A DNA stretch of 64,000 bases from Nautilus pompilius (lineage: Eukaryota; Mollusca; Cephalopoda; Nautilida; Nautilidae): NCBI GenBank assembly GCA_018389105.1, contig JACATO010002135.1, forward strand, positions 248,001 to 312,000, in the 5' to 3' direction. The notes beneath the pieces were generated by a model, which did no database searches, was not told the DNA's origin, and saw only the letters and a program-made list of their open reading frames with translations. This document shows positions 47,804 through 60,685 of this stretch, piece by piece. A program made the translations under genes and the position numbers. The first letter of the stretch is position 1, and every line of letters starts with the position of its first letter.

Positions 47804-50140
47804 TTTGTTTTTAAGATTAAATAATAGCAGTTTAAAATGCCCACCATTGTGTGTCTGTATGCTATGTATGTTACCAACACTTTTAAAACCAAAATCAATA
47901 GCTATTTTCCCTACAAGTGTTCTAAATTAAGGAGAAAATAGTTTTATTTTTAAATGATGGAGTTACTAACTGGAAGATATAGTGTCTGCTTGAATTTCAT
48001 TGGTCAAAGGATACAGATTAGCCAATCACAACCAACATTGTATAAAAAGGCAAAAGTAGGCTACATAAACTTACAATATGTATAGTGACTGCCAGAAGAT
48101 TGATAGAATGTAATTAAGATTCTCTTATTCACTTTACTTTTGATATTTTTAAATAAGAAGTTGTTTTTTTTTATTTTAAAAGAAAAGAAATGTTTCAGAA
48201 ATTTACAGTAGCAGTAAGAATTATTAATAAGTTGTTGATTGGAAAAAATCAGTTAGATTGATCTTATCTTTATACAAATTAGCAGTATGTGTTTATGTAT
48301 AAAAGGAGAATGGTTGAATCCTGACAATGGAAAGAGAGAAAAATTTCTGAAAAATAGGTTCTTTAGTTAGTTGTCTTGCACTAACTCACTCACTACTAAT
48401 TGTAAATAACTTACCAACAACTTTCTACTTATGTATGATAATTTAATTTTAAAGAATTGGCATTGCACCAACCATAATGGCTTCCTGTTGTCTTGTAATC
48501 AACTAAATTAATTTAGATTGAATTGTTCAAAATTTAGGGACATTTAAAGGAAAATTTCTATTCACTATTACACCTTTATCCCAACAAAAATTTAGAGTAA
48601 ACATGTGCATTATTTTAGATCGTAAAGTAAAATTTTTGAAGATTGTATATTATCATCATGTGCAATTCCTGATTTGTGGGGTTGAGACTCCTGGATCACA
48701 ATCAATAATTTTGCATGGTTGGCTCCCATAATTCTTATTATGCAGGAAAGATCTTAACAAAAACTACCATTTTACTGCATATGAATGTCTGATTAAGCTT
48801 AAAAACAGACTAGAATGTTTTTAAAATTTTTTGTTTTTTGCTATTAGCATCTTATTTCTTCTTAATAATGCACCACAATCAAATAATTTTAATCTGCTCT
48901 TTTTTATTATTGAAAAAATGAAGAGAAAAATCAATTGTTTATATTTGGGAATGAGAAAGGCACAGATACAGGAGTTTCTACTGACACACCCCGCCCGTGT
49001 TTTTGAAATAGCTTCATTTTAATCTCAAACACTCATGTGTCAGTATCATTTACAGAGTGTGCTTCTAAAACAGAATGCATATCTGACTGATTTACTTCAG
49101 AGTTTGTTTCAGAGTTTTCACAAATGAAATTGCAGAGTGATGAATGTGGCATTAGGTTTTGTTACTATTTATAAGTTATTAATGACATTGTATGCAACTG
49201 AAATGAAAGTAATATCATTCTGCAAGGGATATTTCACAACAAATTCTAAGACACACACTGCACACACGTCTGTTTGGGACGGTGAATCAGCTTGCAATGT
49301 ACTCAACATGATTGTGCTCAGTGAAACTGTCAGGGTTCTCGCTCTTGTTAAGAATGAACTGTGTTGCCAGTAATTCTCTAATCTAGCCTGATACTGAGGA
49401 TTAAAATAAAAACTGCATTTAGCTGACTGGAATTCTTCAGGATGTTTGCACTAAAAACATCATGTAGTCCGCTGCTCAGTAGCTTTTTGCCCATCAGGGG
49501 ATGTTCATTGCATGACTTTTTGTTTCTTTTGGCACGTACAAGTTTCTGGTGAGTTAGCTAAGGCTAGCATTGAATCAAAAACCAGCAAAGGACTATTTGT
49601 ACAATAAGAAGATAGAAAAAAAAAAGAAACTTCTTGCTGCAAAACACCTATGAAGACTAGACACCAATGGCAGAGAAGAGATCACCAAAACATAAGCTTG
49701 TTAATTAGTTCATTTACTGCTAATAAAGTGAAGAGAAGTGCCCAGACTACTTTCGGCTTTTTTAAGTAATTATTTTACAGAAATAAAAATATATATTTTA
49801 TCTTTATTTGTTTTTCGTATAAATCTGGATTTGTATTAAGCATGAAATAATAATTTTGTTATTGTTTCAGTGTTTTACTGCTCAGTTATTTTGCAAGTAA
49901 AATGTTTGCCTTGGACTCCAGATCATCTAAATCCTGTCTTTTATTAATGTCTATTATGCTGAATTTTAGTGAGTTTTCTCAGTGATCTAACTCAGAGCAG
50001 CTCCTACAGCAGTAGCATCACTTCCTTTGATGACTTTCATTTTCCTTTGCAGTTCTGTCTTGAGGTTAGGGTATTTCTCTATTTCCTGCTCTTTTTTTAG
50101 CCAAATTTCTATCTTTGGTACACTGTCCATTATTATGGTA
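47804..50140. other. Intron DNA, no gene seen
   Basis: AT-rich; ORFs at 48831 and 49137 have no recognisable features. Confidence 0.5.
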
Positions 50141-50333
<193 letters not shown>

Positions 50334-50874
50334 TTTATGTGTTTGTTTTTTTAACCTGAGCAGTAATGTCAGACAGTCAATGAAAGTGACCAGTTCTTTT
50401 CTTTGTATGTTTGCTATTTTTAATGCTAAGGATTAAGTAATCTCACACTTCTATCTCATTCACAAAAAAATAAATGAATAAACTTAGTTTTGTTTTTAAT
50501 TTTGACATGCTGGTATGCTTAAACAGGCTAACTTGTATGCTCATATGGACATTTCATAGAAAACCATCCTGTGTACATGAGCTCTTTTGAAGTGAGAGTT
50601 TAAAAAGTATTGATTTCAGTAGGCATACAAACATTGTATTGCATAACTGACCCTCATCTGAGCACCATAGAATAAAAAAGAGCTATTGCATTGCCAATAC
50701 ATGTTCTAAAAATATCAAAAGTTGAATTTTACTGAAATTTACTTTGAATTAGTGATACAGGTAAATTATTAAAAAATTTTTTTAAAGTTACACTGGAAAC
50801 TTGCTCCTTTTTTTTGAATAGAATTGGATGTTATTTTCTGGGAACGTTTGTTAATATCTTTAGTCATTATACTA

Positions 50875-51065
50875 AGGGCAGTGCAGTAGTTTGACAATTT
50901 TACTACTGGACTTCTAAGGTTGATGGCATGAGTTCACTTCCCATTCGAAAGAGCTTTGTTTGGTGAATTTCTCTCTGGCATGGTCTCTTCTTGTTCATCT
51001 TCTACAGTCAGCTGTATGGAATTTTTCCATGCATTCTATTTTTCCTCCCATGTGTGAAAATGCTG
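50875..51065 (+). repeat. tRNA-derived SINE, + strand
   Basis: GGGCAGTGCAGTAGTTTGAC then TTTTACTACTGGACTTC forms the tRNA-like A-box region, and GAGTTCACTTCCC lies at the B-box distance. The tail, read inverted, gives CACATGGGAGGAAAAATAGA then ATGCATGG, matching the tail of the SINE at 15.4 kb. So at least these two are the same family. Confidence 0.6.
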
Positions 51066-52357
51066 GTAAGGTCCTCGTTAGCAGAGTGGTGTTTTTACCA
51101 CAATGCATCAGCGAAAGACTATCCTTGGTATGATGCTAAAACTACTACTATTCATTAGGATCTTACCTGAGCATCTTCATGGCTGTATATTTTTCACAGA
51201 TACTGCAGAGAAAGATGGCCGAGCGCACGTGAGGATGTTGTGTGTGCTGTTGCATCATTTCGTGGCTTAAACAAGAACCTAAAATGCTAAGAGTAAAATA
51301 TTTCACTTTGAAAAAAATATAAATATACAAATACAGTTGTTGTTATGGTATGAATGTGTCACTAGAATTTAAACATTTTTCCTGCTTTTGCAAGATGAAT
51401 AGAACTTATGTCTTGCAAATCCCTCGTCTGATTTTTCCTGTCGTCTGTGGCTAAAGAAGGCATGGCTTATATTTTCATGTAGCAGACAGGTTACCAATGC
51501 AACAGTCCCATTCTTAAACAGATGTTTTTGTAGGGAAGTGACTGAGCCTTTTTCTGAAGAAAGCTCTAACTTACCTGTTTTAATACATTAGATATAAATG
51601 TAAAAAAAATAAATAACACATTAATTGATTTCAGATTTTTTTAAATGCAGTTTTCTAAAGCAAAACAAAGTTTTGATTTTTAAAATTAAGTTGTTTTAAA
51701 CCTTGCTAGCAAAAAATAGAAAATAAAAGCAGACTTAGATTGATACAGAAAAATGGCACTGATTGGACACTTTTAGAAATAACATCTCAGGACTAAAATT
51801 GCATAAATATAAGGACAGTACTTGCAGTTACATTGCGTCACATCCTCTGCACTACGACATTTGTCACTTTACTAAATATTTTTACTCTTTTGAGAGCTAC
51901 ATTTGGAACTACCACTTCAGCTTCAATGGCTAACAACTGACCACAAATAACCAATGATCATCTGTGAATGGTTCATAGCTATTTCATGAACAAAATTATA
52001 AAATTGTCTTTTAAAGGAATAATCAAGATTTATCTGTGACTGTTCTTAAATTACTCATGAATATCTCAATGATTCATGAACAGTTCATTGGATGGTCTGC
52101 AGTTTTGCAGGGAATGCCTATTTATTGATGTGAAGAACTACTAAACTAAGGTATAAGAAGGCTTTTTCTTGTTTTTATATTTTAAATCTTTTGGTCTTCA
52201 ATAATTTTTTTTTATTTGTTACCTTGCAGTTTGAAGAAAAACATGTAATTCTTTGGTTTTTACTCTTAGTTTCTTTGGACATTTTGACAGATGAAAATAT
52301 TGATTCCCCCTTGTTGCTAATGCCAGTTTTTCTTCTTTTAAAAAAAAAATGATACAG
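51066..52357. other. Intron DNA, no gene seen
   Basis: AT-rich, ending in the acceptor of exon 52358. Confidence 0.5.
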
Positions 52358-52442
52358 GAAGAACAAAATGCAAGCTCTTCTGCAAATTATGATGTTGAGC
52401 TTCTTCACCCAGCTGTAGCTCATGAAGAGTTAGTTCAAACAG
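52358..52442 (+). CDS. Exon candidate 4 of the unidentified split gene
   Basis: An 85-bp exon between an acceptor ending GATACAG and the donor ACAG/GTGAGATG. It reads EEQNASSSANYDVELLHPAV and continues A-H-E-E-L-V-Q-T with one extra base (phase 0 in, phase 1 out). The peptide is acidic with a Ser-rich start and looks like a linker. The polypyrimidine tract is interrupted by a long A-run, which weakens the acceptor. The phase agrees with both neighbours. Family unknown. Confidence 0.52.
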
Positions 52443-52737
52443 GTGAGATGAATAAAATATTTCTTTCATGTTATGTAGTATTTACCTGTTCATTGTTTAC
52501 ATGAGTTCTCCTAGATTAACTTATATATTCAGGAGATGTATGCATCAACTAAAGACACTTCCAGCAACAAGATAATGTAATAATATAAGTGGTGTTTCTA
52601 AATAGAAAAATCTTTGAACTCTGGAAATGCATTCCTCATGACTCCTTGTATTGTATGCATAATAGTTTGGGTGCTATAAGTGATCAACTGCAGGAAGTAA
52701 CTTCATAGTCATCTGGTATATATATATAAATTTGCAC

Positions 52738-53925
52738 ACACAGTATTAGAAATAGTTATGGAAACAAGAAAAACTAAGTATGAAATGCTCTATAATGCAG
52801 CCATATGTTGATAGAGTACATTGTGATTGGTGCCATGCAAGATATCAGAAAGTTCCACACTTGCAGAAGGTCTGGTTTGTGCTGAATACTATGGCTTCTG
52901 GGAAAGAAATATAACATGACAAGCGATAGAAACCAAAGTTTTTGCTAGTGAAGGCTACTACGTCGAAGATTGTAGCCTGACTTCACGCTTCAGCAAGAGC
53001 TGTATGTATCACTCTGAAGAGGATATAAGAAACTGGCACTGTTGACAACAAACACAGTCAAGGAAGAAAGTCCAAACTTTCCAAGAACAATATTAGGTAC
53101 CTCATGGTATGTACTCTACACGATAGGCAACGAGCCAGTAGAGATCTTGTGAATGACTTACCTGCAAGCACGAGTGTCTGTGTTTATTCAAGAACAGTGA
53201 GATACATATTAGTGTGAAGTGGTCTCATTGAATGTGTAGCTGCCCTAAAACCTTTGCTGAGGAGAGGCAACCAAATGTCAAGGTTGACATGGACAACAGA
53301 AATGAAACAGTTATGAGTCCAGGCTTGAACTGTTTGGCAATAATCAACAGTAGTTTTTTCAAAGCTGTAACTGGTAGTGGAATAACAGTCAGCATACAAT
53401 AGATACATTGAAGCATGGAAATGGATCAATATGAGCGTTGGGCTGCATATTAGCCAGGGGTATCAGAGATCTCTATAAAATCAAAGGTATACTGCTTGCA
53501 GATTGGTACAAGCAGGGTCTCATCCATCATGACATTTTCTCAGGAAGACATCTCATTGAGCAGTGAATTTGTCTTCCAACATGACAATGACCCAACATAT
53601 AGTCATTTTGGTAAGAAAAATGTCTGGAATGTGAAGAGGCTGATGGAACACTCTCAATGATGCCTTGGCCTAAACGATGTCCTGATATGAACATTATTGA
53701 GGTTACATGGGGTTATATGACTACTGAGAAAGTGTGGGTTTGAGCAGTACAGATCTACCCAATACAAATGGCTATATTAATGAGGATGGTATTGTGTGTT
53801 ACAGCTCCTATGGCTCAACCTGTGCTGAATAATGCAGATTTGAAGGGTGGTGAGCTATAGACACACCCTAGGTGATATACAGAGGGTTATTATTTGATAA
53901 AAGACATTTTTGTCAATAGAGTTGT
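52738..53925 (+). mobile_element. Tc1-like transposon relic, copy 3
   Basis: The left end CAGTATTAGAAATAGTTATG matches the terminus of copy 1 (CAGTATTGGAAATCATTATG) at 17 of 20 positions. The + strand carries transposase debris in several frames, including F-Q-H-D-N-D-P-T-Y-S near 53575 (the Q-x-D-N-x-P-x-H block with the second catalytic Asp) and V-K-R-L-M-E-H-S. The right end is eroded (about 53900-53925). It lies in the intron just downstream of exon 52358-52442, in the same orientation as the gene. Confidence 0.68.
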
Positions 53926-55120
53926 TAATGAATTAAACAGAATTACTGGCATAAACTGTTTAAAAGCACAGGTGAAAACCAGTTTAAAATCTAATTGCTA
54001 GACATTTCAAGTCTCCACTGGAGGTTTTTTTTTTTTTTTTAAAGTCCTGATGGCTTCCTGGTCTCAAATAAACTGCATTAGTACTTAAAAATAAAAGAAT
54101 TAAAGAGTTGAAGCTTGTACAGGTCTGTGAACTAAAAAGCTACAACTGTTCTGGTTTATATCAGTGTTAAGATCTCAGACATCAGCCAGAGAATGACAAA
54201 GTGAAATATTTTCACATCTTGTAAAGATTTTCACACCTGACTCTGCCGCATGTGATGCAAGACATTTTAAATAGAATTCTGCATTTGGTTACTTAAAATA
54301 ACCCTTCAAAAAACAGATAAATATTTTAAGGTTTTTTTTTTATTTTTTTGATTTCATAAGCATTTTTTGTGCTTTTCATCTGTAAAGATTCTATTTAATG
54401 CTAGTTTGTTTTCTTTAAGGGGCAGCAAAATAAACATTAATTTCCCTTTTCGTATTATGGAAAAATTATTTATTTTTAAGAAAAGGAAACTCTGATGCTT
54501 ATACAGGTGTAGCTGGATGAGTTACATATTCATGTATAGCCGCTTCAGCTGATTATGATCGGAGTTTGACAAGTGATATCCTGTGTGTAGTCACCCAACC
54601 CCTTTGGAGATCAGAGGAAGGAGAGCAAGTCCTCTTAACCAGTGTTTACCTCAGAAACAGCATTTACCTTCCACGTGTTAGTGTTATCTTTTTACTAGTT
54701 GTTACAACCATTTTCTGGAAAATTGTTTTTATAGATCAAATTGTGTTCTTTGCAAAGGGTGTCACAGTAATTTGAGGCTAAGAATGTGCCCTATTTTAAC
54801 CCTACAACTTCATCAGTACCGGAAAGGGACTTCTTAGTCAGTGCTTGCTAAAACTTCAAATTTTAAAAATAACAGATATATATATATAAAGAGTTTTCCT
54901 AAAACATTTTATGGTGTAGTTCGAAAAATTATCTTCACAAAAGACAGAAAAGGTTAATCACCCATTTCAGAAGAAACAACTAATGCATAGTTGAAATGTA
55001 AATTATGTTATTATTTTTATTAATATATTTTATTTTTTATTACTATTTAATCAGTTAAAGAAAAAGTTTATAGGTTTTTTCATAGGAGTTAAAATATATC
55101 TCTGTCTGCCTGTCTCCTTT

Positions 55121-55156
<36 letters not shown>

Positions 55157-57030
55157 CAGGGGGCGTGTACCATCGTAGGAAAGATGGTTGAATGTATCCA
55201 AGAGACTGTGGTCCAATTCTCTGGAAGAGAGAATTTGGCTTTGTTAAACTGTATTGTTCTTAATTTAACTATAACTTGAGTGGTGTTCAGACAGTGGCCA
55301 CATTTTGTTTTAATTGTCTGCAGGATTTTGTTTTATTTTTGCTTTGTGCTGTAACATTTTTTTTCTTTTTTTTTTTTTGATTTTGCTCCTGACTTGGTTT
55401 TCTTATGTTGAAGATAATTTTGCATGAATTCCAAATATTCGTTTGAGTGGTTTGTATATGTTTTGCACTCCTTTATGCTGCTGGTGTGGTTTTCCTAGCT
55501 CCCTTTTCTCAATTTTAATAAATTTTCCAAGAAAGAAAACAAACACTCTAGTCAAGCGGCTCAAAAGAAAAGCTGTATAATATTCCTGATATTCCAACCA
55601 AAATATATGGATTACTTTCCATTGGTATGATTGCCATAATATCTTTGCAAGTTTGTTGAATATGCAAAAACACTGGTACATTTTTCCCCTTAAATATTCA
55701 TCAGAACTGAGCTAATCTTTTTTCTTTTCTTTCAATATTTGAAGTTAGCACTTCGGTTGGATGCAGAGTCATAGTAATTTTGCATATTTTACACCTGCTT
55801 TGTTGTTTTTTTTTTGAAATTTAATATATCTCCCCAAAAACTTATATAAATACAGATAACACAATTTTTCTATGGCATTGTTTATAACTTGATAACTTAC
55901 AACGTTTAGATGAATTCCAAATTTGAAGACATTTTAATGGAAAAAAAACTTATGGGTTTCCAGAGGATGACAAATAACATATTTTGGAATATTCTCCTTG
56001 AAAATGGATACAGTCTTGGTACTGGCATACTTTCTCCATTTGTATTTTCTGTCCTAGCCAAGTTAAGTTGCATTCTCCTGGGAATGTGCGTTTTGGACAG
56101 TGAACCAAAGTCAGCTGATTAAGCAACTCACATTCCAATAAGACCCTTTAATTTTAATGTTATTTACATACCCACAAATACATGCAACTGGAAGCCATAA
56201 TTGTAGACAAACTAATGAAATATTCCTTGGGGATATTTTGGTGGGGGAAAGTCGTATATCTTCAGCTTTGGCAGCCTTTTGGTAACATGCTTGGATGCGA
56301 ATGCATTTTATAAATGCATGTAAATATAAATTGATGAATATTTTGGTGATTTCACAATACTGGATGCATCACACTTGCATCTTCCTTGGTGCAGGGTCAT
56401 GCATAGAGTACTTTTACTTGTTAAAAAAAAAAAACTTTCAAAACTTCTATCGATATCTTTGTGGTATCTTTATCCAAACTAATGTTGAGAGAGGGGATAA
56501 GAAGTTTACAGTAAAAGAGAGTGTTTTCTGCTGCTGTATCATCCTACAAGTTGGTACTGTTTTCTTTCTGGGCCCTTTCGTCGTTCTCTGTGGGTAGCGC
56601 CTCGTTGTCATGTCGCTGCATGGGAATGTGAGTTTAGCATAGAATTGAAACAAAATGGGACTTAATGCAATGTGGTGGTCGAAGGAAACTTGGTGAGATT
56701 ACTCAAGCATGCTTGTGCTTTAATTATTCAGTAAATCAAATTTTCATTTTTTTTAAAAACTATTTAGTTTACTTCAGAATTGCCATTTGTAGCCAGTTCT
56801 TCCAGTTTAGCTCTTAAGCAGCTTTTCTGGGTTCTGACTAAAGTTCATTGTAGAAGCTGGTAGCAAAAAATTGATACCATTGACTGAAAGCTCTCTCCCC
56901 CCACCCAGTAGATATCAGTATCAGTGATTGATTTGGTTAGGTTGATTTTGTTCTCTGTACTCAGTTGCTACAACTATGGATGTCCTACTGACACCCAGCT
57001 GAAATAACATCACCACCAATAACAGTAGGT
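53926..57030. other. Intron DNA, no gene seen
   Basis: AT-rich. A (GT)n-(GA)n tract lies at 55120-55157. At 55158-55260 a segment with a GGTCCAATTCTCT B-box-like motif may be a further worn SINE. Short ORFs on both strands lack motifs. Confidence 0.5.
55120..55157. repeat. (GT)n-(GA)n compound microsatellite
   Basis: About 13 GT units followed by six or so GA units. Confidence 0.92.
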
Positions 57031-57125
57031 GGCTGGGTTTCGTTTGAATAAAAGCACCCTAGTATTTACTGCTATTCATGGCTAACTAATTTTTATATTA
57101 GGAACATTTAAATGAAGCCCACCTG
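57031..57125. mobile_element. Two mariner-type terminal fragments
   Basis: Read inverted, 57031-57066 gives CTAGGGTGCTTTTATTCAAA then CGAAACCCAGCC. At 57098 the + strand has TTAGGAACATTTAAATGAAG then CCCACC. Both resemble the ends of the 71-bp element at 15.9 kb. They face away from each other with about 30 bp between, so they are ends of two different copies or a scrambled one. Confidence 0.35.
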
Positions 57126-57428
57126 GATACCAATGACACTAATGCTCTCTAGTAATTTAACATAAAGTTTGGCATGGGGGTGAGCACATTGCTTGACTGT
57201 CAGTAATAGCTGGAGATATTTTTACTTTGCTTTCTTCTTTTCACCCAGAGTATTAATTAACCCCCCCTTTTTTTTTGCTTCTTTAGGAAATCGCTTTTGT
57301 TAACATTTAGGCATCTTTTGTCACATAGGAAATTTTGCTGCTTTTTATTTATTTTTCTTAAATTTAATTTTAAGCAGGCTTATCGTTGATGGTTCAAAAT
57401 AATTTTTTACCCTTTGACTTCATTGCAG

Positions 57429-57491
57429 AAATGGTTGGTGATGAAATATGCATGACATATGACAGCTCTTTGCTGAAAAAGCTGAAAACAG
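57429..57491 (+). CDS. Exon candidate 5 of the unidentified split gene
   Basis: A 63-bp exon between the acceptor TTTGACTTCATTGCAG and the donor ACAG/GTAGGTTT. It enters at phase 1 (completing a Glu codon with the previous exon) and reads MVGDEICMTYDSSLLKKLKT plus one base. The acidic first half and basic, leucine-containing second half suggest a short helix. The match of phase to 52442 and to 63011 supports the chain. No domain recognised. Confidence 0.52.
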
Positions 57492-60400
57492 GTAGGTTTA
57501 TTTTAATAAATTAATATTGGCTTTAATTTTAGTAATGGTGTTTAGGGACTTTTTTTATATAATTGTTTAGGTTAATCAAAAAACCTCGTTTTGATCTCAT
57601 GACCATCATTTCTAATGCATTCAGCGGTGTTGCCCTTCCTGAACATGGCTTCATCACCCCCTTCCTATAGTGGGCTGTTTCTTTCTCTTTTTTTTTACGA
57701 AAGCAAGAATTACCCTTCATTAGCTGAAATTAAGGGTCATGTGTAGCCTGAGGATGGGATAAAGGTAGCCACTTAATTATTTCGAGAGTAGGATAAAGGT
57801 AAAATGTCTGCAGTAGCCACTGAAGGTTGTGAATACCAGACTGGTTGGTGGTATTTGCTATTAGACTGATTCAACTTATCTTACCTGTGGGCATAACGAT
57901 GGCTGAACAACAGGTTTGAATTAAAGCTGTTTGCCTTTTTTTTAACCTCTTTTGCTCATAAAAATTCCACTCTTTATTGTTATAATTACAACAAAACTGT
58001 TCCGTTCATGGATTCAGTGTACTGTTGATCTAAAATCTGAAACAGGTATCTTTTATTATGTAAGTTGGTTTCAGATGAGTTTTCCCTTTTTTAAATTATT
58101 TTTGGTGGACTTTCTACTCTACTTCTTTCTTTTTTGTAAGAATTGTTAAAAGAAGCCAAAAAAAAGATCTAAAGAAACACTTACATTAATTAATTTTAAT
58201 GACTATGTAACTGGAACCTTGCATACTTTTCTAACTGATCTCATAGACATTACAAGGGATGTTCAAATGAAACCTGGCCATATGTGATTATGCCAATTTT
58301 CTGATTAATTACAGGAAAAATCACTGTTCTCTCAAAATATGACATTGCCATTGAAATACCAGAATGAACCCAAAAGAAGTTACTGTTCAAATCAGTTCAT
58401 CCTTGCCCTGGCCTGCCTGGCATGGCTTAAATCCAATATCAGCTGCTGAAATGTAAAGACCATTTACTTGCATAACTAGAGCCAGAATCACCGCATATGT
58501 TAGGGTTTGCACACCTGGATTTAACACACTCTTTATGGTCAACTCCAATTGCAGTGGCTACTGTGCAACCATTTGTGATGTAACAAGAATATTACTGGTG
58601 ACAATGACTAGATGTTAGGTTATTTTATTTTAAGACTCATAATTTCAGTACAGCTTTCGTAAGAATAAAAAATTAGAGAGTCAAGAAGTTTTTAGAACTG
58701 ATGTAAGGCATATACAAGCTGACAACACAGTTACTGTGAAAATAAATCAAACATTTCCTGATGATATTTCATGTGCCACCTGCATTGAGAAATCTATCTA
58801 TCTATACGCTTTCTTTCCAAGACAATTTTAGAAGCTTTAAATGTGTCCCAATAAAAATGTCTGTGAACCAAAGGAGTTATGGTAATCTTTTTAGATTTTT
58901 TTGTTACTGAGATTGCATATTTAATTATTAATCATCTGAGTGAATCTTTTCAAACTTCAAGTTACCTGTATTCATCACAGTGCGGCCTCTCTGTATGAAC
59001 CATATATTCCAAAAGGGGATATCTGGGATGCAATTTAGGATAATCTGAGACCCTATTAGCCAAAGTTTACATTCTTACATTGCTTTTGAGCATTTAGGGT
59101 ATTATTTATTATAACTACTAAATTCATACTGTTAGACATTGTGCATTCATTGAGTGACATTCAGGTGACATCAAGAATGGTGTAGATGTCAATTGTCAGA
59201 GATGGAATATAAAATCTTACTAATTTATATAAAAAAATGTTCTGCATAAAATAGTATAGAATCCTTTTAACAAGAAATATGCAACTGATACAGTAGCATG
59301 CAATGATCAAATATCGACCTTACTTAAAACTATAGTGTGGCAGACTCTATGCTGTGCTTAGATTGTCAGAAACTATTTTGTGCTAATAGGAATTTTTTAT
59401 TACTGAATACCAATTCATTTATAGTACTGACAAATATGATATGGCTGGTGTGCTGTATTACCTGGCTCCATGTCTGTTATTATCACACAGTTTCTGGCTT
59501 TGTTTTTAGTAACATTAAATAATCCCTAGAAATTGGTTTTTGGCATTTCCTTTAAATACGGTTTGAGAGAGTTGGGGCAGGGGATACAGCAGAAGTGGCT
59601 GCATTTGTGATTTGTTGATAATTATTTGATTGGTTAACTGTTTTTTTGAAGAAAAACCCTGTTTCTGCTTCATAGCTAAAGTCCAACATTTAATATTTTT
59701 GTTTATAGGTCTTGTGAATACCCCTTCCCCATGAATAGAGATGTTGCCACTATGTTTATATGACAGGATAGCATGAAAAAGTCTACAGTTAAGGGGCTGT
59801 ATTTACAGTTTTTCTGTTGTTATTGAGAAGCTTGATGTTAAATTTGGTCATTGTGACTGGATAGTGAAATTTACAATTTTTGATGGTTTATCGAGATGCA
59901 TTAGCAAGCAGAGCATCTCAAGTTGATAATTTTGTCAGTCCAGTCCAGCAGCATTCCATCTCGTACTTCTAAAGCCAACTAAAAAAAAAACACAAAAAAG
60001 TCAGCTTATTTCACTTAGCAATTTTTTTTGGCCTTTGGGTTTGGTCAGAAGTCATGTATCCAGGGTTTGTCCCACTTTTTCCCACGATATAGCTGGTTTT
60101 TTTTTTTTTAAGATTATCTGTCTTTAATAATCATTTATTTTTGATAAAGCTTGAATATTTGTTTATTTAAAGCAAACGTGTACTTGTGTTCTCCCTCTCC
60201 CTCCAAATCATCCAAAACCTTAATATGACACTTTGAAAGCCAACCTAACCATATCATTTTATTGTCTGGTACAGTTTAATTATCAACTGTTAGAATTGCG
60301 GAAAATCTACTTGCTCTTGTAGTTGTCAAGGGTGAGAATTTTCCCATTTATCTAAACTAGGCAACACAATTAGCTTGAGCACTTTTATTCATGCTCTGTG

Positions 60401-60685
60401 ATTGTCACTCACTTAATTGCTTTGTAAGGGGAATCATAGTGCTTTAAAACATTTCTGCCTTGAATTTCTACAGAATGATGACTATCGATCAGTGGAACAT
60501 ATTACTGACGTGATTTGGAGTAAGGTTAAAAGATGAGACATCTGAATTAGACACGGAAAGTGGTAGTTTGATTTTAATTGTTCATGTAGCAGGCTTCTAT
60601 TGTATAGGTACTGCAGGTGATCCTGTAATTTTTTTATACACACAATACTAACTACATTTGGTCATTATATGTATATGGATATATA
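57492..60685. other. Intron DNA, no gene seen
   Basis: AT-rich. At 58252 GGGATGTTCAAATGAAACCT then GGCC is another end of the mariner-type family seen at 15.9 kb, here without a visible partner end. Confidence 0.5.

Noticed and set aside
53184..53429. - strand ORFs of 81 and 63 codons
   Set aside because: Antisense to Tc1 copy 3; their residues resemble the antisense ORF of copy 1.
54566..54775. 69-codon ORF with a hydrophobic C-terminus
   Set aside because: The hydrophobic run is typical of T-rich DNA; no splice sites fit the gene frame.
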